Positions 1 to 11,230 of a DNA stretch of 42,864 nt are shown piece after piece. This stretch comes from Streptomyces tailanensis (GTDB lineage Bacteria > Actinomycetota > Actinomycetes > Streptomycetales > Streptomycetaceae): NCBI RefSeq assembly GCF_008386495.1, contig NZ_VTHJ01000034.1:26710-69573 (forward strand). Direction: 5' to 3'. The notes under the pieces are model-generated. The model was not told the origin of the DNA, searched no databases, and saw only the letters and a list, made by a program, of their open reading frames with translations. Made by a program: the position numbers and the translations under genes. Positions within the stretch are counted from its first letter, which is position 1. Every line of letters begins with the position of its first letter.

Positions 1-60
1 GGGGCTGTGACATGTGCGGCTCCGCCGCGTGGGCGCGACCAGCCACAACGCACCCGCACC
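1..60. repeat. Partial copy of dispersed intergenic repeat
   Basis: The first 60 bases (gggctgtgacatg, then gcggctccgccgcgtgggcg, then cacccgcacc) closely match 30846-30905, where the same text follows the compound inverted repeat of the intergenic repeat family. The copy is cut by the window edge. It is noncoding and lies upstream of the binding-protein promoter region. Confidence 0.6.
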
Positions 61-152
61 CAAAACTCAACCCAGAGACCCGCACCCCACCTCCGCCCCA
101 CGTTGGAACACGGCCCCATAACAACGTGGTCCCCCCGCCTTTCCCGGAGGGT

Positions 153-164
153 CTACGCGCGTTA
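153..164. promoter_or_regulatory. Degenerate CTACGCGCGTAG-type operator upstream of the nucleoside-binding lipoprotein gene
   Basis: The bases read CTACGCGCGTTA, matching 10 of 12 positions of the palindrome found perfectly at 1478, 15142, 26137 and 31791, and they are preceded by T as in the extended motif. The site lies 88 bp upstream of the lipoprotein start codon. Its inclusion rests on the mismatched right half plus the location, so it is the weakest of the five sites. Confidence 0.5.
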
Positions 165-251
165 CCCTCGGCGAAAGCCAAAGGCGCCGAAGCTGTGACG
201 CACCACCCGAGCAGTACCCCCCCGGCGCTAGTACGACAGGAGCACCAAAAC

Positions 252-1304
252 ATGCGCCGGGTTTCCCGCCTCGCGGTCGCGGGCGCAGCGACCGCCTCCC
301 TCGCCCTCGTCCTCTCCGCCTGCGGCGGCACCTCGACGGAGGCGTCCTCCGCCGCCGGTACCGAGGGCGACAAGGGCCTCGCCATCGCGTACGACGTCGG
401 CGGCAAGGGCGACCAGTCCTTCAACGACGCCGCGTACGCGGGCCTGGAGAAGGCGGAGAAGGAGTTCGGGTACAAGACCCAGGACATCGAGCCCACCGAG
501 GGTGAGACGGACGCCGACAAGGAGCAGCGCCTGGTCTCGCTGGCGAAGCAGGGCTACAACCCGGTCGTCGGCGTCGGCTACGCGTACGCGACGGCCGTGA
601 AGGCGGCGGCCGAGCAGTACCCGGACACCACCTTCGGCATCGTCGACGACTCCACGGTCCAGCTGGACAACGTCGCGGACCTGGTCTTCTCCGAGGAGCA
701 GGCCTCGTACCTCGCCGGTGTCGCGGCGGCCAAGGCCACCAAGACGAACACGGTCGGCTTCGTCGGCGGTGTGGACATCCCGCTGATCCACAAGTTCCAG
801 GCGGGCTTCGAGCAGGGCGTCAAGGACACCAACCCCAAGGCCGAGGTGCTCTCGCAGTACCTGACCCAGACGGCCGAGGAGGGTGGCTTCTCCAGCCCCG
901 ACAAGGGCAAGACGGCCGCCGAGGGCCAGATCGAGAAGAAGGCCGACGTCGTGTACGCGGCGGCCGGTCTGTCCGGTCAGGGTGTGATCGAGGCCGCCGC
1001 CGCGAACAAGATCTGGGCGATCGGCGTCGACTCGGACCAGTACAACCAGGAAGCCCTCGCGAAGTACAAGGACTCCATCCTGACCTCGGCGACGAAGGAC
1101 GTCGCCAAGGCGGTGTACAACCTTGCGAAGTCGGTCGAGGACGGCAATCCCGAGACCGGTATCGTCAGGGGCGATCTGAAGACCGGCGAGGTCGGCCTCG
1201 CCGAGTCCAACCCCGAGTTCAAGAGCAACACCGAGCTCCAGGAAGCCATCACGACGGCCAAGGAGAAGATCATCAGCGGCGAGATCAAGGTCAAGACCAG
1301 CTGA
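252..1304 (+). CDS. BMP-family (Med/PnrA-like) nucleoside-binding lipoprotein
   Basis: This is a 350-aa extracytoplasmic substrate-binding lipoprotein of the basic membrane protein (BMP) family. It is expected to capture nucleosides for the ABC transporter encoded downstream. A type II signal peptide with lipobox LSAC places the lipidated Cys at residue 24, followed by a Gly/Ser/Ala-rich linker. The mature part opens with the family pattern around GGKGDQSFNDAAY, and later GVGYAYA and GVDSDQYNQ fit the ligand-binding fold. The ATG at 252 is preceded by AGGAG at about 9 nt spacing; the reading frame is open further upstream but lacks a signal-peptide start there. A stem-loop (1390-1428) follows the gene, and a separate promoter/operator precedes the ATPase. 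The ligand class is inferred from the family and from the linked salvage genes. Confidence 0.93.
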   Translation: MRRVSRLAVAGAATASLALVLSACGGTSTEASSAAGTEGDKGLAIAYDVGGKGDQSFNDAAYAGLEKAEKEFGYKTQDIEPTEGETDADKEQRLVSLAKQGYNPVVGVGYAYATAVKAAAEQYPDTTFGIVDDSTVQLDNVADLVFSEEQASYLAGVAAAKATKTNTVGFVGGVDIPLIHKFQAGFEQGVKDTNPKAEVLSQYLTQTAEEGGFSSPDKGKTAAEGQIEKKADVVYAAAGLSGQGVIEAAAANKIWAIGVDSDQYNQEALAKYKDSILTSATKDVAKAVYNLAKSVEDGNPETGIVRGDLKTGEVGLAESNPEFKSNTELQEAITTAKEKIISGEIKVKTS

Positions 1305-1389
1305 CCCAGCTGTACCACGAGCAGCCGGGCGACGCCGGGGGAGTTCAGGCACCCCTGGAGTCGCCAGTAACCGCGGGGTTACGTGCGCT

Positions 1390-1428
1390 CAACGGGGTAC
1401 GGGGAACATCGCTCCCTGTACCCCGTTG
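1390..1428 (+). terminator. Strong stem-loop between binding protein and ABC operon
   Basis: CAACGGGGTACGGGGA (1390-1405) pairs with TCCCTGTACCCCGTTG (1413-1428). The 16-bp stem has a single G-T pair and a 7-nt loop. There is no U-tract. A smaller hairpin (GTAACC/GGTTAC, 1367-1382) precedes it. The position just after the lipoprotein gene suggests a terminator or 3' stabiliser that lets the binding protein be made in excess over the permease subunits. Confidence 0.65.
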
Positions 1429-1477
1429 TCTACCCGGCACCGCTGGGGCGTCGCCCGCTTTCGATGCCGTAGGGGCG

Positions 1478-1489
1478 CTACGCGCGTAG
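1478..1489. promoter_or_regulatory. Perfect CTACGCGCGTAG operator upstream of the ABC nucleoside transporter operon
   Basis: A perfect 12-bp palindrome, followed by A (half of the extended TCTACGCGCGTAGA form). It lies 14-17 bp upstream of the AGGAGA ribosome-binding site and 28 bp upstream of the probable ATC start of the ATPase, where a bound repressor would block the operon promoter. Confidence 0.75.
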
Positions 1490-1547
1490 ACGACCCCCTT
1501 TCCCAGGAGAGTGCGCCATCAACGCGTCCAGCAGCCCTCCGGCCGAC

Positions 1548-3133
<1,586 letters not shown>

Positions 3134-3134
<1 letters not shown>

Positions 3135-4267
3135 TGAAGAAGTTCGACAAGGAGCGCGTGCTCCTCGCGGTGGCCGGACCGGTCCTCGCGCTCGCCGTGG
3201 CCTTCGTCCTGACGGCGATCGTGCTGCTCGCCTCCGGCAAGAACCCGGTCGAGCCGTTCTCGATCATGTTCGAGCAGGCCTCGTTCTCCGACATCCAGGT
3301 CCGGATCATCAACCAGGCCTCGCTGTACTACATCGCGGCCCTCGCGGTGGCCATCGGCTTCCGGATGAACCTGTTCAACATCGGTGTCGACGGCCAGTAC
3401 CTGCTCGGCGCGATGATCACCGCGATCGTCGGCGCCCACATGGACCTGCCGGCCGTCCTGCAGATCCCGCTGCTGATGCTCACCGCGATCCTCACCGGAG
3501 CCTTCTGGGCCGGCATCGTCGGTGTCCTCAAGGTCACCCGCGGGGTCAGCGAGGTCGTCGCCTCGATCATGCTGAACGCGATCGCCACCTCCGTCATCGG
3601 CTACCTCTGGCTGCCGAACGTCTTCGGCGTCAAGGTCGGCAACAACAACACCACCGGCGAGATGGCCGAGTCCGGCTGGGTGACCGGCTTCGACCTGGGC
3701 AAGGCCGGCGAGATCTACGGCCTGGTCGTCCTCGCCGCGCTGCTCGGCATCGGCTACTGGATCGTCATCCACCGCACCCGCTTCGGCTTCGACCTGCGCG
3801 CCTCCGGCGCCTCGGAGACGGCCGCCGCGGCCAGCGGTGTCGACCCGGGGCGCATGGTGCTCACCGCCATGCTGATCTCCGGCGGCGTCGCGGGCCTCGC
3901 GGGCCTGCCGATCCTGCTCGGCGACACCCACACCTACAGCCTCAACTTCCCCACCGGCATCGGCTTCCTCGGCATCGGCATCGCCCTGCTCGGCCGCAAC
4001 AGCCCCGTCGGCATCGCCTTCGCCGCCCTGCTGTGGGCCTGGCTCGACAAGGCCTCGCCCGAGCTGGACTTCCACGACTACGACAAGGAGATCGCGGTCA
4101 TCATGCAGGGCCTGATCGTGCTCTCGGTCGTCGTCTCCTACGAGGCCGTACGCGAATGGGGCCTGCGCCGCCAGCAGCGCCGGGTCGGCGCCGAACTCGC
4201 CGCGGGCCACGTCCTCGGTGCCGACGGCTCCGACAACAACGTCAAGAAGGAGGTGGCGGGCCGATGA
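3134..4267 (+). CDS. Nucleoside ABC transporter permease (BPD_transp_2 family), first subunit
   Basis: This 377-aa integral membrane protein belongs to the branched-chain/ribose-type permease family found in BMP-linked importers. The first membrane helix spans about residues 9-33. The family motif MNLFNIGVDGQYLLGA lies in the N-terminal third, and the conserved segment SGASETAAAASGVD is a cytoplasmic loop that should contact the ATPase. It begins one base inside the ATPase stop and ends in an ATGA overlap with the second permease, so all three are translated as a unit. The C-terminus is a charged cytoplasmic tail. Confidence 0.92.
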
Positions 4268-5538
4268 CCACGAGCACCACCGCGACCGACGTCAACCAGC
4301 CCTCGCTGCAGCCGGCCGCCCCGACCGGCCGCAGGCTGTCGCTGCCCGTGCTGCTGCTGGTCATCGCCGCCGTCCTGGCGCTGACCTCGATGGTCCGCCT
4401 CATCACCGGCGCGGACGGCATCACCAACGTCAGCCAGATGTCCACCGCCCTCCAACTCGCCGTCCCCATCGGCCTCGCCGGTCTCGGCGGTCTGTGGGCC
4501 GAGCGCGCGGGCGTCGTCAACATCGGCCTCGAAGGCATGATGATCCTCGGCACCTGGTTCGGCGCCTGGGCCGGCTTCCAGTGGGGCCCGTGGACGGGTG
4601 TCCTCGTCGGCATCATCGGCGGGGCGATCGGCGGTCTGCTGCACGCCTTCGTCACCGTCACCTTCAACGTCAACCACATCGTCTCCGGTGTGGCCATCAA
4701 CATCCTCGCCCTCGGCGCCACCCGCTACCTCGCCCCCCTCGCCTTCGTGGGCCACCAGGGCGGCTCGGCCAAGCAGTCCCCGGCGGTGGACTCCCTCGGC
4801 AACTTCACGGTGCCCGGACTCTCCGACGCGCTGCGGGACCTCAACGCCAAGGGCTGGTTCTTCATCTCGGACATCGCCGGCCTGCTCGGCGGCCTGGTCA
4901 CCAACGTCTCCTGGCTGACCCTCGTCGCCGTCGCGCTGGTCCCCGGCACCTGGTGGATCCTGTGGCGCACCGCCTTCGGTCTGCGCCTGCGTTCCTGCGG
5001 CGAGAACCCGGTCGCCGCCGAGTCCCTCGGCGTCAACGTCTACAAGTACAAGTACCTCGCCGTGATCATCTCCGGCGGTCTGGCCGGCCTCGGCGGCGTC
5101 TTCCTCGCCATCGTCGCCAACCCCTTCTATCTGGAGGGCCAGACCGGCGGCCGGGGCTACATCGGCCTCGCCGCGATGATCTTCGGCAACTGGATGCCGG
5201 GCGGCCTCGCCATCGGCGCCGGCCTCTTCGGCTACACCGACAGCCTCAACCTGCGCGGCGGCTCCGAGAACGTCCACGCCCTGCTCCTCCTCGGCGCGCT
5301 GCTCCTGCTCCTCGGCGCCATCTGGATGGCCGTCCGCAAGAAGTTCGTCGGAGCCGCGATCACCGCCGTCGTGGGCGCCCTCGTCCTCACCTGGTACGCC
5401 GTCACCAACGAGGTTCCCAACCAGGTCGTCGCCGCCACGCCGTACGTCATCACCCTGATCGTCCTCGCGCTCTCCGCCCAGCGACTGCGGATGCCGAAGG
5501 CGGACGGCCTGCCGTACCGGAAGGGACAGGGCAAGTGA
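4264..5538 (+). CDS. Nucleoside ABC transporter permease (BPD_transp_2 family), second subunit
   Basis: This 424-aa multi-spanning permease is the partner of the upstream subunit in a heterodimeric channel. It has the signature AGVVNIGLEGMMILGTW, a loop RSCGENPVAAESLGVNV that resembles the ATPase-contact loop, and about ten hydrophobic segments. A 40-residue polar N-terminal extension precedes the first helix. The start ATG overlaps the previous stop (ATGA), and the stop overlaps the cytidine deaminase GTG start (GTGA), an arrangement that ties uptake and deamination into one transcript. Confidence 0.92.
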   Translation: MTTSTTATDVNQPSLQPAAPTGRRLSLPVLLLVIAAVLALTSMVRLITGADGITNVSQMSTALQLAVPIGLAGLGGLWAERAGVVNIGLEGMMILGTWFGAWAGFQWGPWTGVLVGIIGGAIGGLLHAFVTVTFNVNHIVSGVAINILALGATRYLAPLAFVGHQGGSAKQSPAVDSLGNFTVPGLSDALRDLNAKGWFFISDIAGLLGGLVTNVSWLTLVAVALVPGTWWILWRTAFGLRLRSCGENPVAAESLGVNVYKYKYLAVIISGGLAGLGGVFLAIVANPFYLEGQTGGRGYIGLAAMIFGNWMPGGLAIGAGLFGYTDSLNLRGGSENVHALLLLGALLLLLGAIWMAVRKKFVGAAITAVVGALVLTWYAVTNEVPNQVVAATPYVITLIVLALSAQRLRMPKADGLPYRKGQGK

Positions 5539-5930
5539 CCGCCGTCGTCGACTGGGAGGAGCTGCGGGCCGTGGCCCGGGACGCCATGTCCCACGCGTAC
5601 GCCCCGTACTCGGGCTACCCGGTCGGCGTCGCCGCCCTCGTCGACGACGGCCGTACGGTCTCGGGCTGCAACGTCGAGAACGCGTCGTACGGCCTCGGCC
5701 TGTGCGCCGAGTGCGGTCTGGTCTCGGAGCTCCAGCGCACGGGCGGCGGCCGCCTGACACACTTCACCTGCGTCGACGGCAAGGGCGAGGTCCTCGTCCC
5801 GTGCGGCCGCTGCCGCCAGTTGTTGTACGAGTTCGGCGGCCCGGGTCTGCTGCTGGAGACCCCGGCGGGAATCGTGCCGCTCTCGGAGATGCTGCCCCAG
5901 GCCTTCGGGCCGGGCCATCTCACCAAGTAA
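5535..5930 (+). CDS. cdd: Cytidine deaminase
   Basis: This 131-aa enzyme converts (deoxy)cytidine to (deoxy)uridine, feeding the phosphorylase encoded next. Zinc ligands Cys57, Cys90 and Cys93 lie in GLGLCAECG and PCGRC, and the proton-shuttle Glu59 is in the CAE triad. FxxN-type substrate contacts fall in GCNVENASYG. The length is normal for the homotetrameric class. The GTG start overlaps the permease stop by 4 nt. Confidence 0.95.
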   Translation: MTAVVDWEELRAVARDAMSHAYAPYSGYPVGVAALVDDGRTVSGCNVENASYGLGLCAECGLVSELQRTGGGRLTHFTCVDGKGEVLVPCGRCRQLLYEFGGPGLLLETPAGIVPLSEMLPQAFGPGHLTK

Positions 5931-5935
5931 CTCCC

Positions 5936-5974
5936 GTGCGGCCCCTCTGAGTTGGCGCTCAGGGGGGCCGCGCA
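5936..5974 (+). terminator. Stem-loop terminator after cdd
   Basis: GTGCGGCCCCTCTGAG pairs with CTCAGGGGGGCCGCGCAC around a TTGGCG loop, and TTTCT follows. It lies 5 nt after the cdd stop, in the 72-bp gap before thymidine phosphorylase, so deoA may receive only read-through transcription or have its own promoter. Confidence 0.6.
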
Positions 5975-6002
5975 CTTTCTGCACAACCCCGGAAGGAAAG
6001 CC

Positions 6003-7295
<1,293 letters not shown>

Positions 7296-7342
7296 CCTGG
7301 GCCCGCGGCCGGAGGCCGCTGATGTCACGGCCCCATTCGGGT

Positions 7343-7376
7343 GAACGGGATCGGTGGACCCGCACCGGTCCCGTTC
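7343..7376 (+). terminator. Hairpin terminator after deoA
   Basis: GAACGGGATCGGTG and CACCGGTCCCGTTC form a 14-bp stem with one G-U pair and a GACCCG loop. There is no T-run. A small GCGGCC/GGCCGC hairpin at 7305-7319 precedes it. It probably ends the salvage transcript. Confidence 0.55.
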
Positions 7377-7418
7377 GGCATGCTGTAGTCGGTGACGCAC
7401 CGATCGGAGAGAACCGCC

Positions 7419-8015
7419 ATGAGCGCACTCACTGTCGACCACGCGACGGCCAGTGGCCACGAGTGGGACGACCTCGTCCGAATCTGGCAGGAGACGGACG
7501 CCCCCGAGGGCTGCAAGGTGGAGATCATCGAGGGGATCGTCACCGTGGCACCACCGCCGTCCAACGCCCACAACGACATTGCCGACCGCGTGCAGCGTCG
7601 CCTCTATCCGGAGATCCCAGAAGACTGGGGGATCTATCAGACGCTGGGCGCGGCCGTACCGTCTCGTGCCGGGCTCTACATTCCTGACCTCGCTGTGGCG
7701 CCCAGGGATGCCCTGTACGCCGAAGGAGACGGCAACTACATCCCCGCAGCCGCCGCCGAACTGGTCGTCGAGATCACCTCGAAGTCCAACGCGAGCAACG
7801 ACCGGATCAAGAAGGCCGCGGGCTATGCCCAGGCAGGAGTGCCCCTGTACCTCCTCATCGACAGCTGGGCCCCAGGCGGTCCCACGGTGACGCTGTACGG
7901 GGAGCCGAAGGGTGACGCCTACCGCGTATTGCGTGCGGGCAAGTTCGGCGACGCGATCGAACTCCCTGAGCCCTTCGCGTTCACCCTGGACACCGGTGTG
8001 TTCCCGACCAAGTAG
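7419..8015 (+). CDS. Uma2-family (DUF820) restriction-endonuclease-like protein
   Basis: This 198-aa protein belongs to the Uma2/DUF820 family with a PD-(D/E)xK nuclease fold. The candidate active site is D90 (in YIPDLAV), E118 and K122 (in LVVEITSKS), preceded by the conserved EIIEGIVTVAPPPSNAHN segment. Such proteins occur in many copies in actinobacteria and cyanobacteria, and their cellular role is largely unknown. ATG 7419 has GGAGAG upstream. No partner methylase or toxin-antitoxin mate is adjacent, so it looks like a stand-alone accessory gene. Confidence 0.85.
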   Translation: MSALTVDHATASGHEWDDLVRIWQETDAPEGCKVEIIEGIVTVAPPPSNAHNDIADRVQRRLYPEIPEDWGIYQTLGAAVPSRAGLYIPDLAVAPRDALYAEGDGNYIPAAAAELVVEITSKSNASNDRIKKAAGYAQAGVPLYLLIDSWAPGGPTVTLYGEPKGDAYRVLRAGKFGDAIELPEPFAFTLDTGVFPTK

Positions 8016-8228
8016 GTTCGTCGCGCCAGTGGTGATACGGCCCATGTCGTCGTGAACAGCAGGGCCGGTGAGGCGACATGGAAGGCGAGCTTGGTCGGCA
8101 CCTCACGCCCGTGCTCCCCGAGGTGACCCTTGACGATGCGACGGCGGCCGTCGGGTCAAAACGATCCCGACGGGCGGGCGGCGGACGGGCGGAGGGTGGG
8201 CAGGGGGCACCTACGTGTACCGGCACTG

Positions 8229-8630
8229 ATGAATTGCGCACCGATGAGTTACGTCCGCCCTGTCGGTCTACCGCTCGTGGACAACATGACACCCGCTGTA
8301 CTCGTGCTGGCCGGCCCCCTCACCCGGGACGGGGTGCCGGGGCTCTGTGACGACGTGCGGGCGCTGCTCGACGCGACCGGGGCCGGGACGGTTGTGTGCG
8401 ATGTCGGGGGGATCGGACCGCCCGGCCTCGCCACCATCGACGCACTGGCCCGGATGCAGCTCGCCGCGCGGCGGGCCGGGGGCCGGATACGGCTGCGGGA
8501 CCCGGATCCTTCCCTGCGCGCGCTACTGGGCCTCGTCGGGCTTTCCTTCGATGCGGAGGGGGAGGCCGAAGAGGGGGAACCAGCGGGCGGTGTCGAGAAA
8601 GCAGTGGAACCCGGCGATCCGGCCCTCTGA
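8229..8630 (+). CDS. STAS-domain protein
   Basis: This roughly 133-aa protein has a core (from about residue 20) of PAVLVLAGPLTRDGVPGLCDDVRALL, VVCDVGGIGPPGLATIDALARMQLAARRAGGRIRL, followed by LRALLGLVGL. This is the beta-alpha pattern of STAS domains (anti-sigma-factor antagonist-like). The phospho-acceptor Ser of true antagonists is not evident: GPPGLATID occupies that position. The start is uncertain (ATG 8229, 8247 or 8286), because none has a good ribosome-binding site. The last about 35 codons run antisense into the 3' end of the ECF sigma gene; that tail is acidic and has no STAS similarity. Confidence 0.7.
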   Translation: MNCAPMSYVRPVGLPLVDNMTPAVLVLAGPLTRDGVPGLCDDVRALLDATGAGTVVCDVGGIGPPGLATIDALARMQLAARRAGGRIRLRDPDPSLRALLGLVGLSFDAEGEAEEGEPAGGVEKAVEPGDPAL

Positions 8631-9527
8631 TATCTCCAGCGCCTGGACGGCCCATGCGCTGAAGCCGCCCTGCTCCGGGTCCGGCTTGTACTGCGCGAAG
8701 CCCGGCAGCCCGTTCACCGCGACCGGCACGAGGTGCGAGCCGGCACAGGGCGCGCCGAGCGTGGTCATGAACCCGGTGATGTCGCTCGTCCCGGTCAGCC
8801 ACAGATCGAACGGCGGCATCGTCATGACCGCGTCCTCGTGCAGCAGGGCCGTCAGCGCCGCCATGTCGTACCCCTCGAAGGCGGCCACATAGCGCTCCAG
8901 CAGCTTCTGCTGCTCGTCGTCGAGCGGGTCGGAGACATCGCCCTCCGCCACCTGGCCGTCGCTCTCGGCGAGGGTCGCGCGGGCCCGCTGCAACGCGCTG
9001 TTCACCGAGGCGACGGAGGTGTCCAGCAGCTCGGCGACCTCGCTCGCCTTCCACGCCAGCACCTCGCGCAGGATGAGCACCGCCCGCTGCTTCGACGGCA
9101 GCTTCTGCAGCGCCGCGACGAACGCCAGCCGCACGGACTCCTTCGCCACCGCGGCCTCGGCCGGGTCGGCGGTCGTCGGCAGCACCCGGGCGTCCGGGAC
9201 CGGCTCCAGCCACGTGTTGTCCGGGCGCGGGGCGAGGGCCGCCTGGGCGAGCGGCGTGGACTCGGTCAGATCCATGGGCCGGGCCCGCTTGTTCCCCGCG
9301 GTCAGCATGTCCAGACACACATTCGTGGCGATCCGGTACAGCCACGACCGCAGCGACGACCGCCCCTCGAACTTCTCATAGCTCCGCCAGGCCCGGATCA
9401 TCGTGTCCTGCACCGCGTCCTCCGCCTCGAACGACGAGCCGAGCATCCGGTAGCAGTACCCGGTCAGCTCGACCCGGTGCTGCTCCAGCCGGACATCCAG
9501 TTCCACCGTCGCCGTACCGTCACTCAT
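8523..9527 (-). CDS. ECF RNA polymerase sigma factor with SnoaL-like C-terminal domain
   Basis: This 334-aa extracytoplasmic-function sigma factor resembles SigG/TIGR02960-type proteins. Region 2 is ELTGYCYRMLGSSFEAEDAVQDTMIRAWR with SLRSWLYRIATNVCLDML. Region 4 has LPSKQRAVLILREVLAWKASEVAELLDTSVASVNSALQRAR. After about residue 205 a SnoaL/NTF2-like domain follows (LLERYVAAFEGYDMAALTALLHEDAVMTMPP). In sigma factors of this type the C-terminal domain modulates activity and there is often no anti-sigma gene, consistent with none here. The ATG at 9527 has GGGGTGG upstream; a GTG at 9551 would add eight residues. The 3' end overlaps the convergent STAS gene by 108 bp. Confidence 0.92.
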   Translation of the reverse strand: MSDGTATVELDVRLEQHRVELTGYCYRMLGSSFEAEDAVQDTMIRAWRSYEKFEGRSSLRSWLYRIATNVCLDMLTAGNKRARPMDLTESTPLAQAALAPRPDNTWLEPVPDARVLPTTADPAEAAVAKESVRLAFVAALQKLPSKQRAVLILREVLAWKASEVAELLDTSVASVNSALQRARATLAESDGQVAEGDVSDPLDDEQQKLLERYVAAFEGYDMAALTALLHEDAVMTMPPFDLWLTGTSDITGFMTTLGAPCAGSHLVPVAVNGLPGFAQYKPDPEQGGFSAWAVQALEISEGRIAGFHCFLDTARWFPLFGLPLRIEGKPDEAQ

Positions 9528-9645
9528 GGCCAACCCACCCCTGTGGCTCACTCCGTCACACGCACCTTTGCGCCAACACTCCGGAAGCTACCGCAGCCCA
9601 CTGACAATGGCCCGGCGAGCGAAAGAACGAGCAGGTCAGAGGTGC

Positions 9646-9792
9646 TCAGAGCCGTGGGTCGCGGATCTGGGAGGCTCCATTCGTCCGACCGGTCGGCAGT
9701 TCACCGCAGTCGTGGGTGTAGAGCCAGGCCGTGGCCCTCTCGTAGAAGAGGCGGACCGCCACCGGCATCACGAGGTCGCGCATCCGCCGCGC
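9646..9792 (-). pseudogene. C-terminal remnant of a probable FAD-dependent monooxygenase
   Basis: Reading the minus strand from about 9792 gives RMRDLVMPVAVRLFYERATAWLYTHDCGELPTG and a stop at 9646. This resembles the C-terminal helix region of PHBH-type FAD monooxygenases (RxRDxxMPxxxR...), but no FAD-binding part or plausible start exists. It meets the TetR remnant head-on at about 9793. Identification is by pattern only, and a short unrelated ORF remains possible. Confidence 0.4.
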
Positions 9793-9798
9793 GAGCGG

Positions 9799-10010
9799 AC
9801 CGGCTGGACTGGCTCCGCCGGCGCGGCCACCAGCTCTCGGGCGACCCCACACTGATCGCCGCGGCGATGGGGGCGATGGTCTCGATGCTCGGCTTCGCGG
9901 TCATCACCGCGGGGGAACGCGGCCCGCAGGCCACCGACGAGGAGATCATCGACACCCTCACCGCCCTGCTGCTCCACGGCCTGGCGGGACCCGCGTCAGA
10001 CGCGAGCTGA
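9799..10010 (+). pseudogene. C-terminal remnant of a TetR-family regulator
   Basis: From about 9799 the plus strand reads DRLDWLRRRGHQLSGDPTLIAAAMGAM, then a stretch containing ERGPQATDEEIIDTLTALLLHGLAG, to a TGA at 10010. This is the typical C-terminal ligand/dimer helix pair of Streptomyces TetR regulators. No helix-turn-helix precedes it; upstream sequence belongs to the oppositely oriented monooxygenase remnant. The reading frame has stayed open. Confidence 0.55.
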
Positions 10011-10039
10011 CCAGCCGCCCGTGCTCCGGACGGCTGCCG

Positions 10040-11197
10040 TCAGCCCAGGCTCGGCGGCGTCCAGTCGGCGTGGCGGAGGACGGCCCGGATCATCGCGCGT
10101 GGCGGGGCCAGGCGGAGGGCCGTGTTGCGGGCGGCTACGGCGAGGGGATGGCTCAGCTGCTGGCCCATCCGGCCGGCCTGACGGGCCGCGCGTGCGACGG
10201 ACTGGCTGCGGGGGCGGCGTTCGGTGTCGTAGCGGGTCAGGGCCGATTCGAGCGTGGGTTCGGTGGCGAGCGCGGCGGCCAGGGTGGCCGCGTCCTCCAG
10301 CGCCTGACAGGCGCCCTGGCCGAGGTTCGGGGTCATGGCGTGGGCCGCGTCGCCGAGGAGGGCGATCCGGCCCGAGGTGAAGGCGGGCAGGGGCGTGGCC
10401 AACTCGTGGATGTCGTGGTGCAGGACGGCCTCGGGCCGGGTGGCGTCCAGCAGCGCGGGGATCGGATCGTGCCAGTCGCCGAAGCGGCGGCGCAGTGCGG
10501 CGAGGGGGTCCGCATGCCGCACCCCGGGCGGCGAGTTGAGGACCGCGTGCCACTCGGCCCGGCTGTCGGCGAAGGCGATGTGACCGAACTCCGCCCCCTT
10601 CCCCCACGTCAGTTCGAAGTCGGTGCGCAACGCCACCGGATGCTCGGTGACGGCGCGCAGAACCGTCGATCCGCTGTAAACGGGGCCGGGGTGACCGGGA
10701 AACAGTTGGGCGCGCAGTCGGCTGCCCACTCCGTCGGCGGCCACGACCAGATCCGCTTCCAGGACGTGACGCCCGAGAGGTACCCGCACCAGCCCGGTGC
10801 CCGAGTCGTCCACGGACGTAACCTCGGCCCCGACGACGAGACACTCGGGCGGCAGGGCCTCGCGCAGCAGTCGGTGCAGCACCGCTCGCGGGATGCCGAC
10901 GATCGGCGTTCCCAGCTCGCGTTCGAGCGCGGCTCCATCCATCCGGGCCAGCCAGCCGCCGCCGGGCGTGCGCGTGCCCCCGGTGTACTGCGGCCGCACC
11001 GCCGCGCGCACCGCCTCGCCGATGCCGAGGACGTCCAGGGCGCGCAGCCCGTTGGCGTGCAGGGAGATGCCCGCGCCCGCGTCGGCCAGGGCGGCGACGC
11101 GCTCCACGACCGTCACCTCCCAGCCGATCAGCCGTAGCCCGATCGCTGCGGCCAACCCGCCGATGCCCCCGCCGACCACCACCGCGCTGCCGCCCAT
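10040..11197 (-). CDS. FAD-dependent monooxygenase (PHBH-type aromatic hydroxylase family)
   Basis: This 385-aa class A flavoprotein monooxygenase has the Rossmann GxGxxG motif VVVGGGIGGLAAAIGLRLIGWEVTVVER at the N-terminus, the DG motif VVAADGVGSRLR in the middle and the GD motif ALLGDAAHAMTPNLGQGACQALEDA near residue 280. It should use NAD(P)H and O2 to hydroxylate an aromatic or similar substrate; the substrate is not predictable. ATG 11197 has a GGAGGGGGGA ribosome-binding site at good spacing. It is divergent from a TetR gene, with two matching operators between them, so repression by that TetR is very likely. Confidence 0.9.
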   Translation of the reverse strand: MGGSAVVVGGGIGGLAAAIGLRLIGWEVTVVERVAALADAGAGISLHANGLRALDVLGIGEAVRAAVRPQYTGGTRTPGGGWLARMDGAALERELGTPIVGIPRAVLHRLLREALPPECLVVGAEVTSVDDSGTGLVRVPLGRHVLEADLVVAADGVGSRLRAQLFPGHPGPVYSGSTVLRAVTEHPVALRTDFELTWGKGAEFGHIAFADSRAEWHAVLNSPPGVRHADPLAALRRRFGDWHDPIPALLDATRPEAVLHHDIHELATPLPAFTSGRIALLGDAAHAMTPNLGQGACQALEDAATLAAALATEPTLESALTRYDTERRPRSQSVARAARQAGRMGQQLSHPLAVAARNTALRLAPPRAMIRAVLRHADWTPPSLG

Positions 11198-11230
11198 GCC
11201 TGATCCCCCCTCCACCCAGCCCTGCCTCAT

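Noticed and set aside
9799..10010. TetR C-terminal fragment as part of a long plus-strand gene starting near 8733
   Set aside because: The upstream part of that frame is antisense to the ECF sigma gene and has no HTH; only the last about 70 codons resemble TetR.
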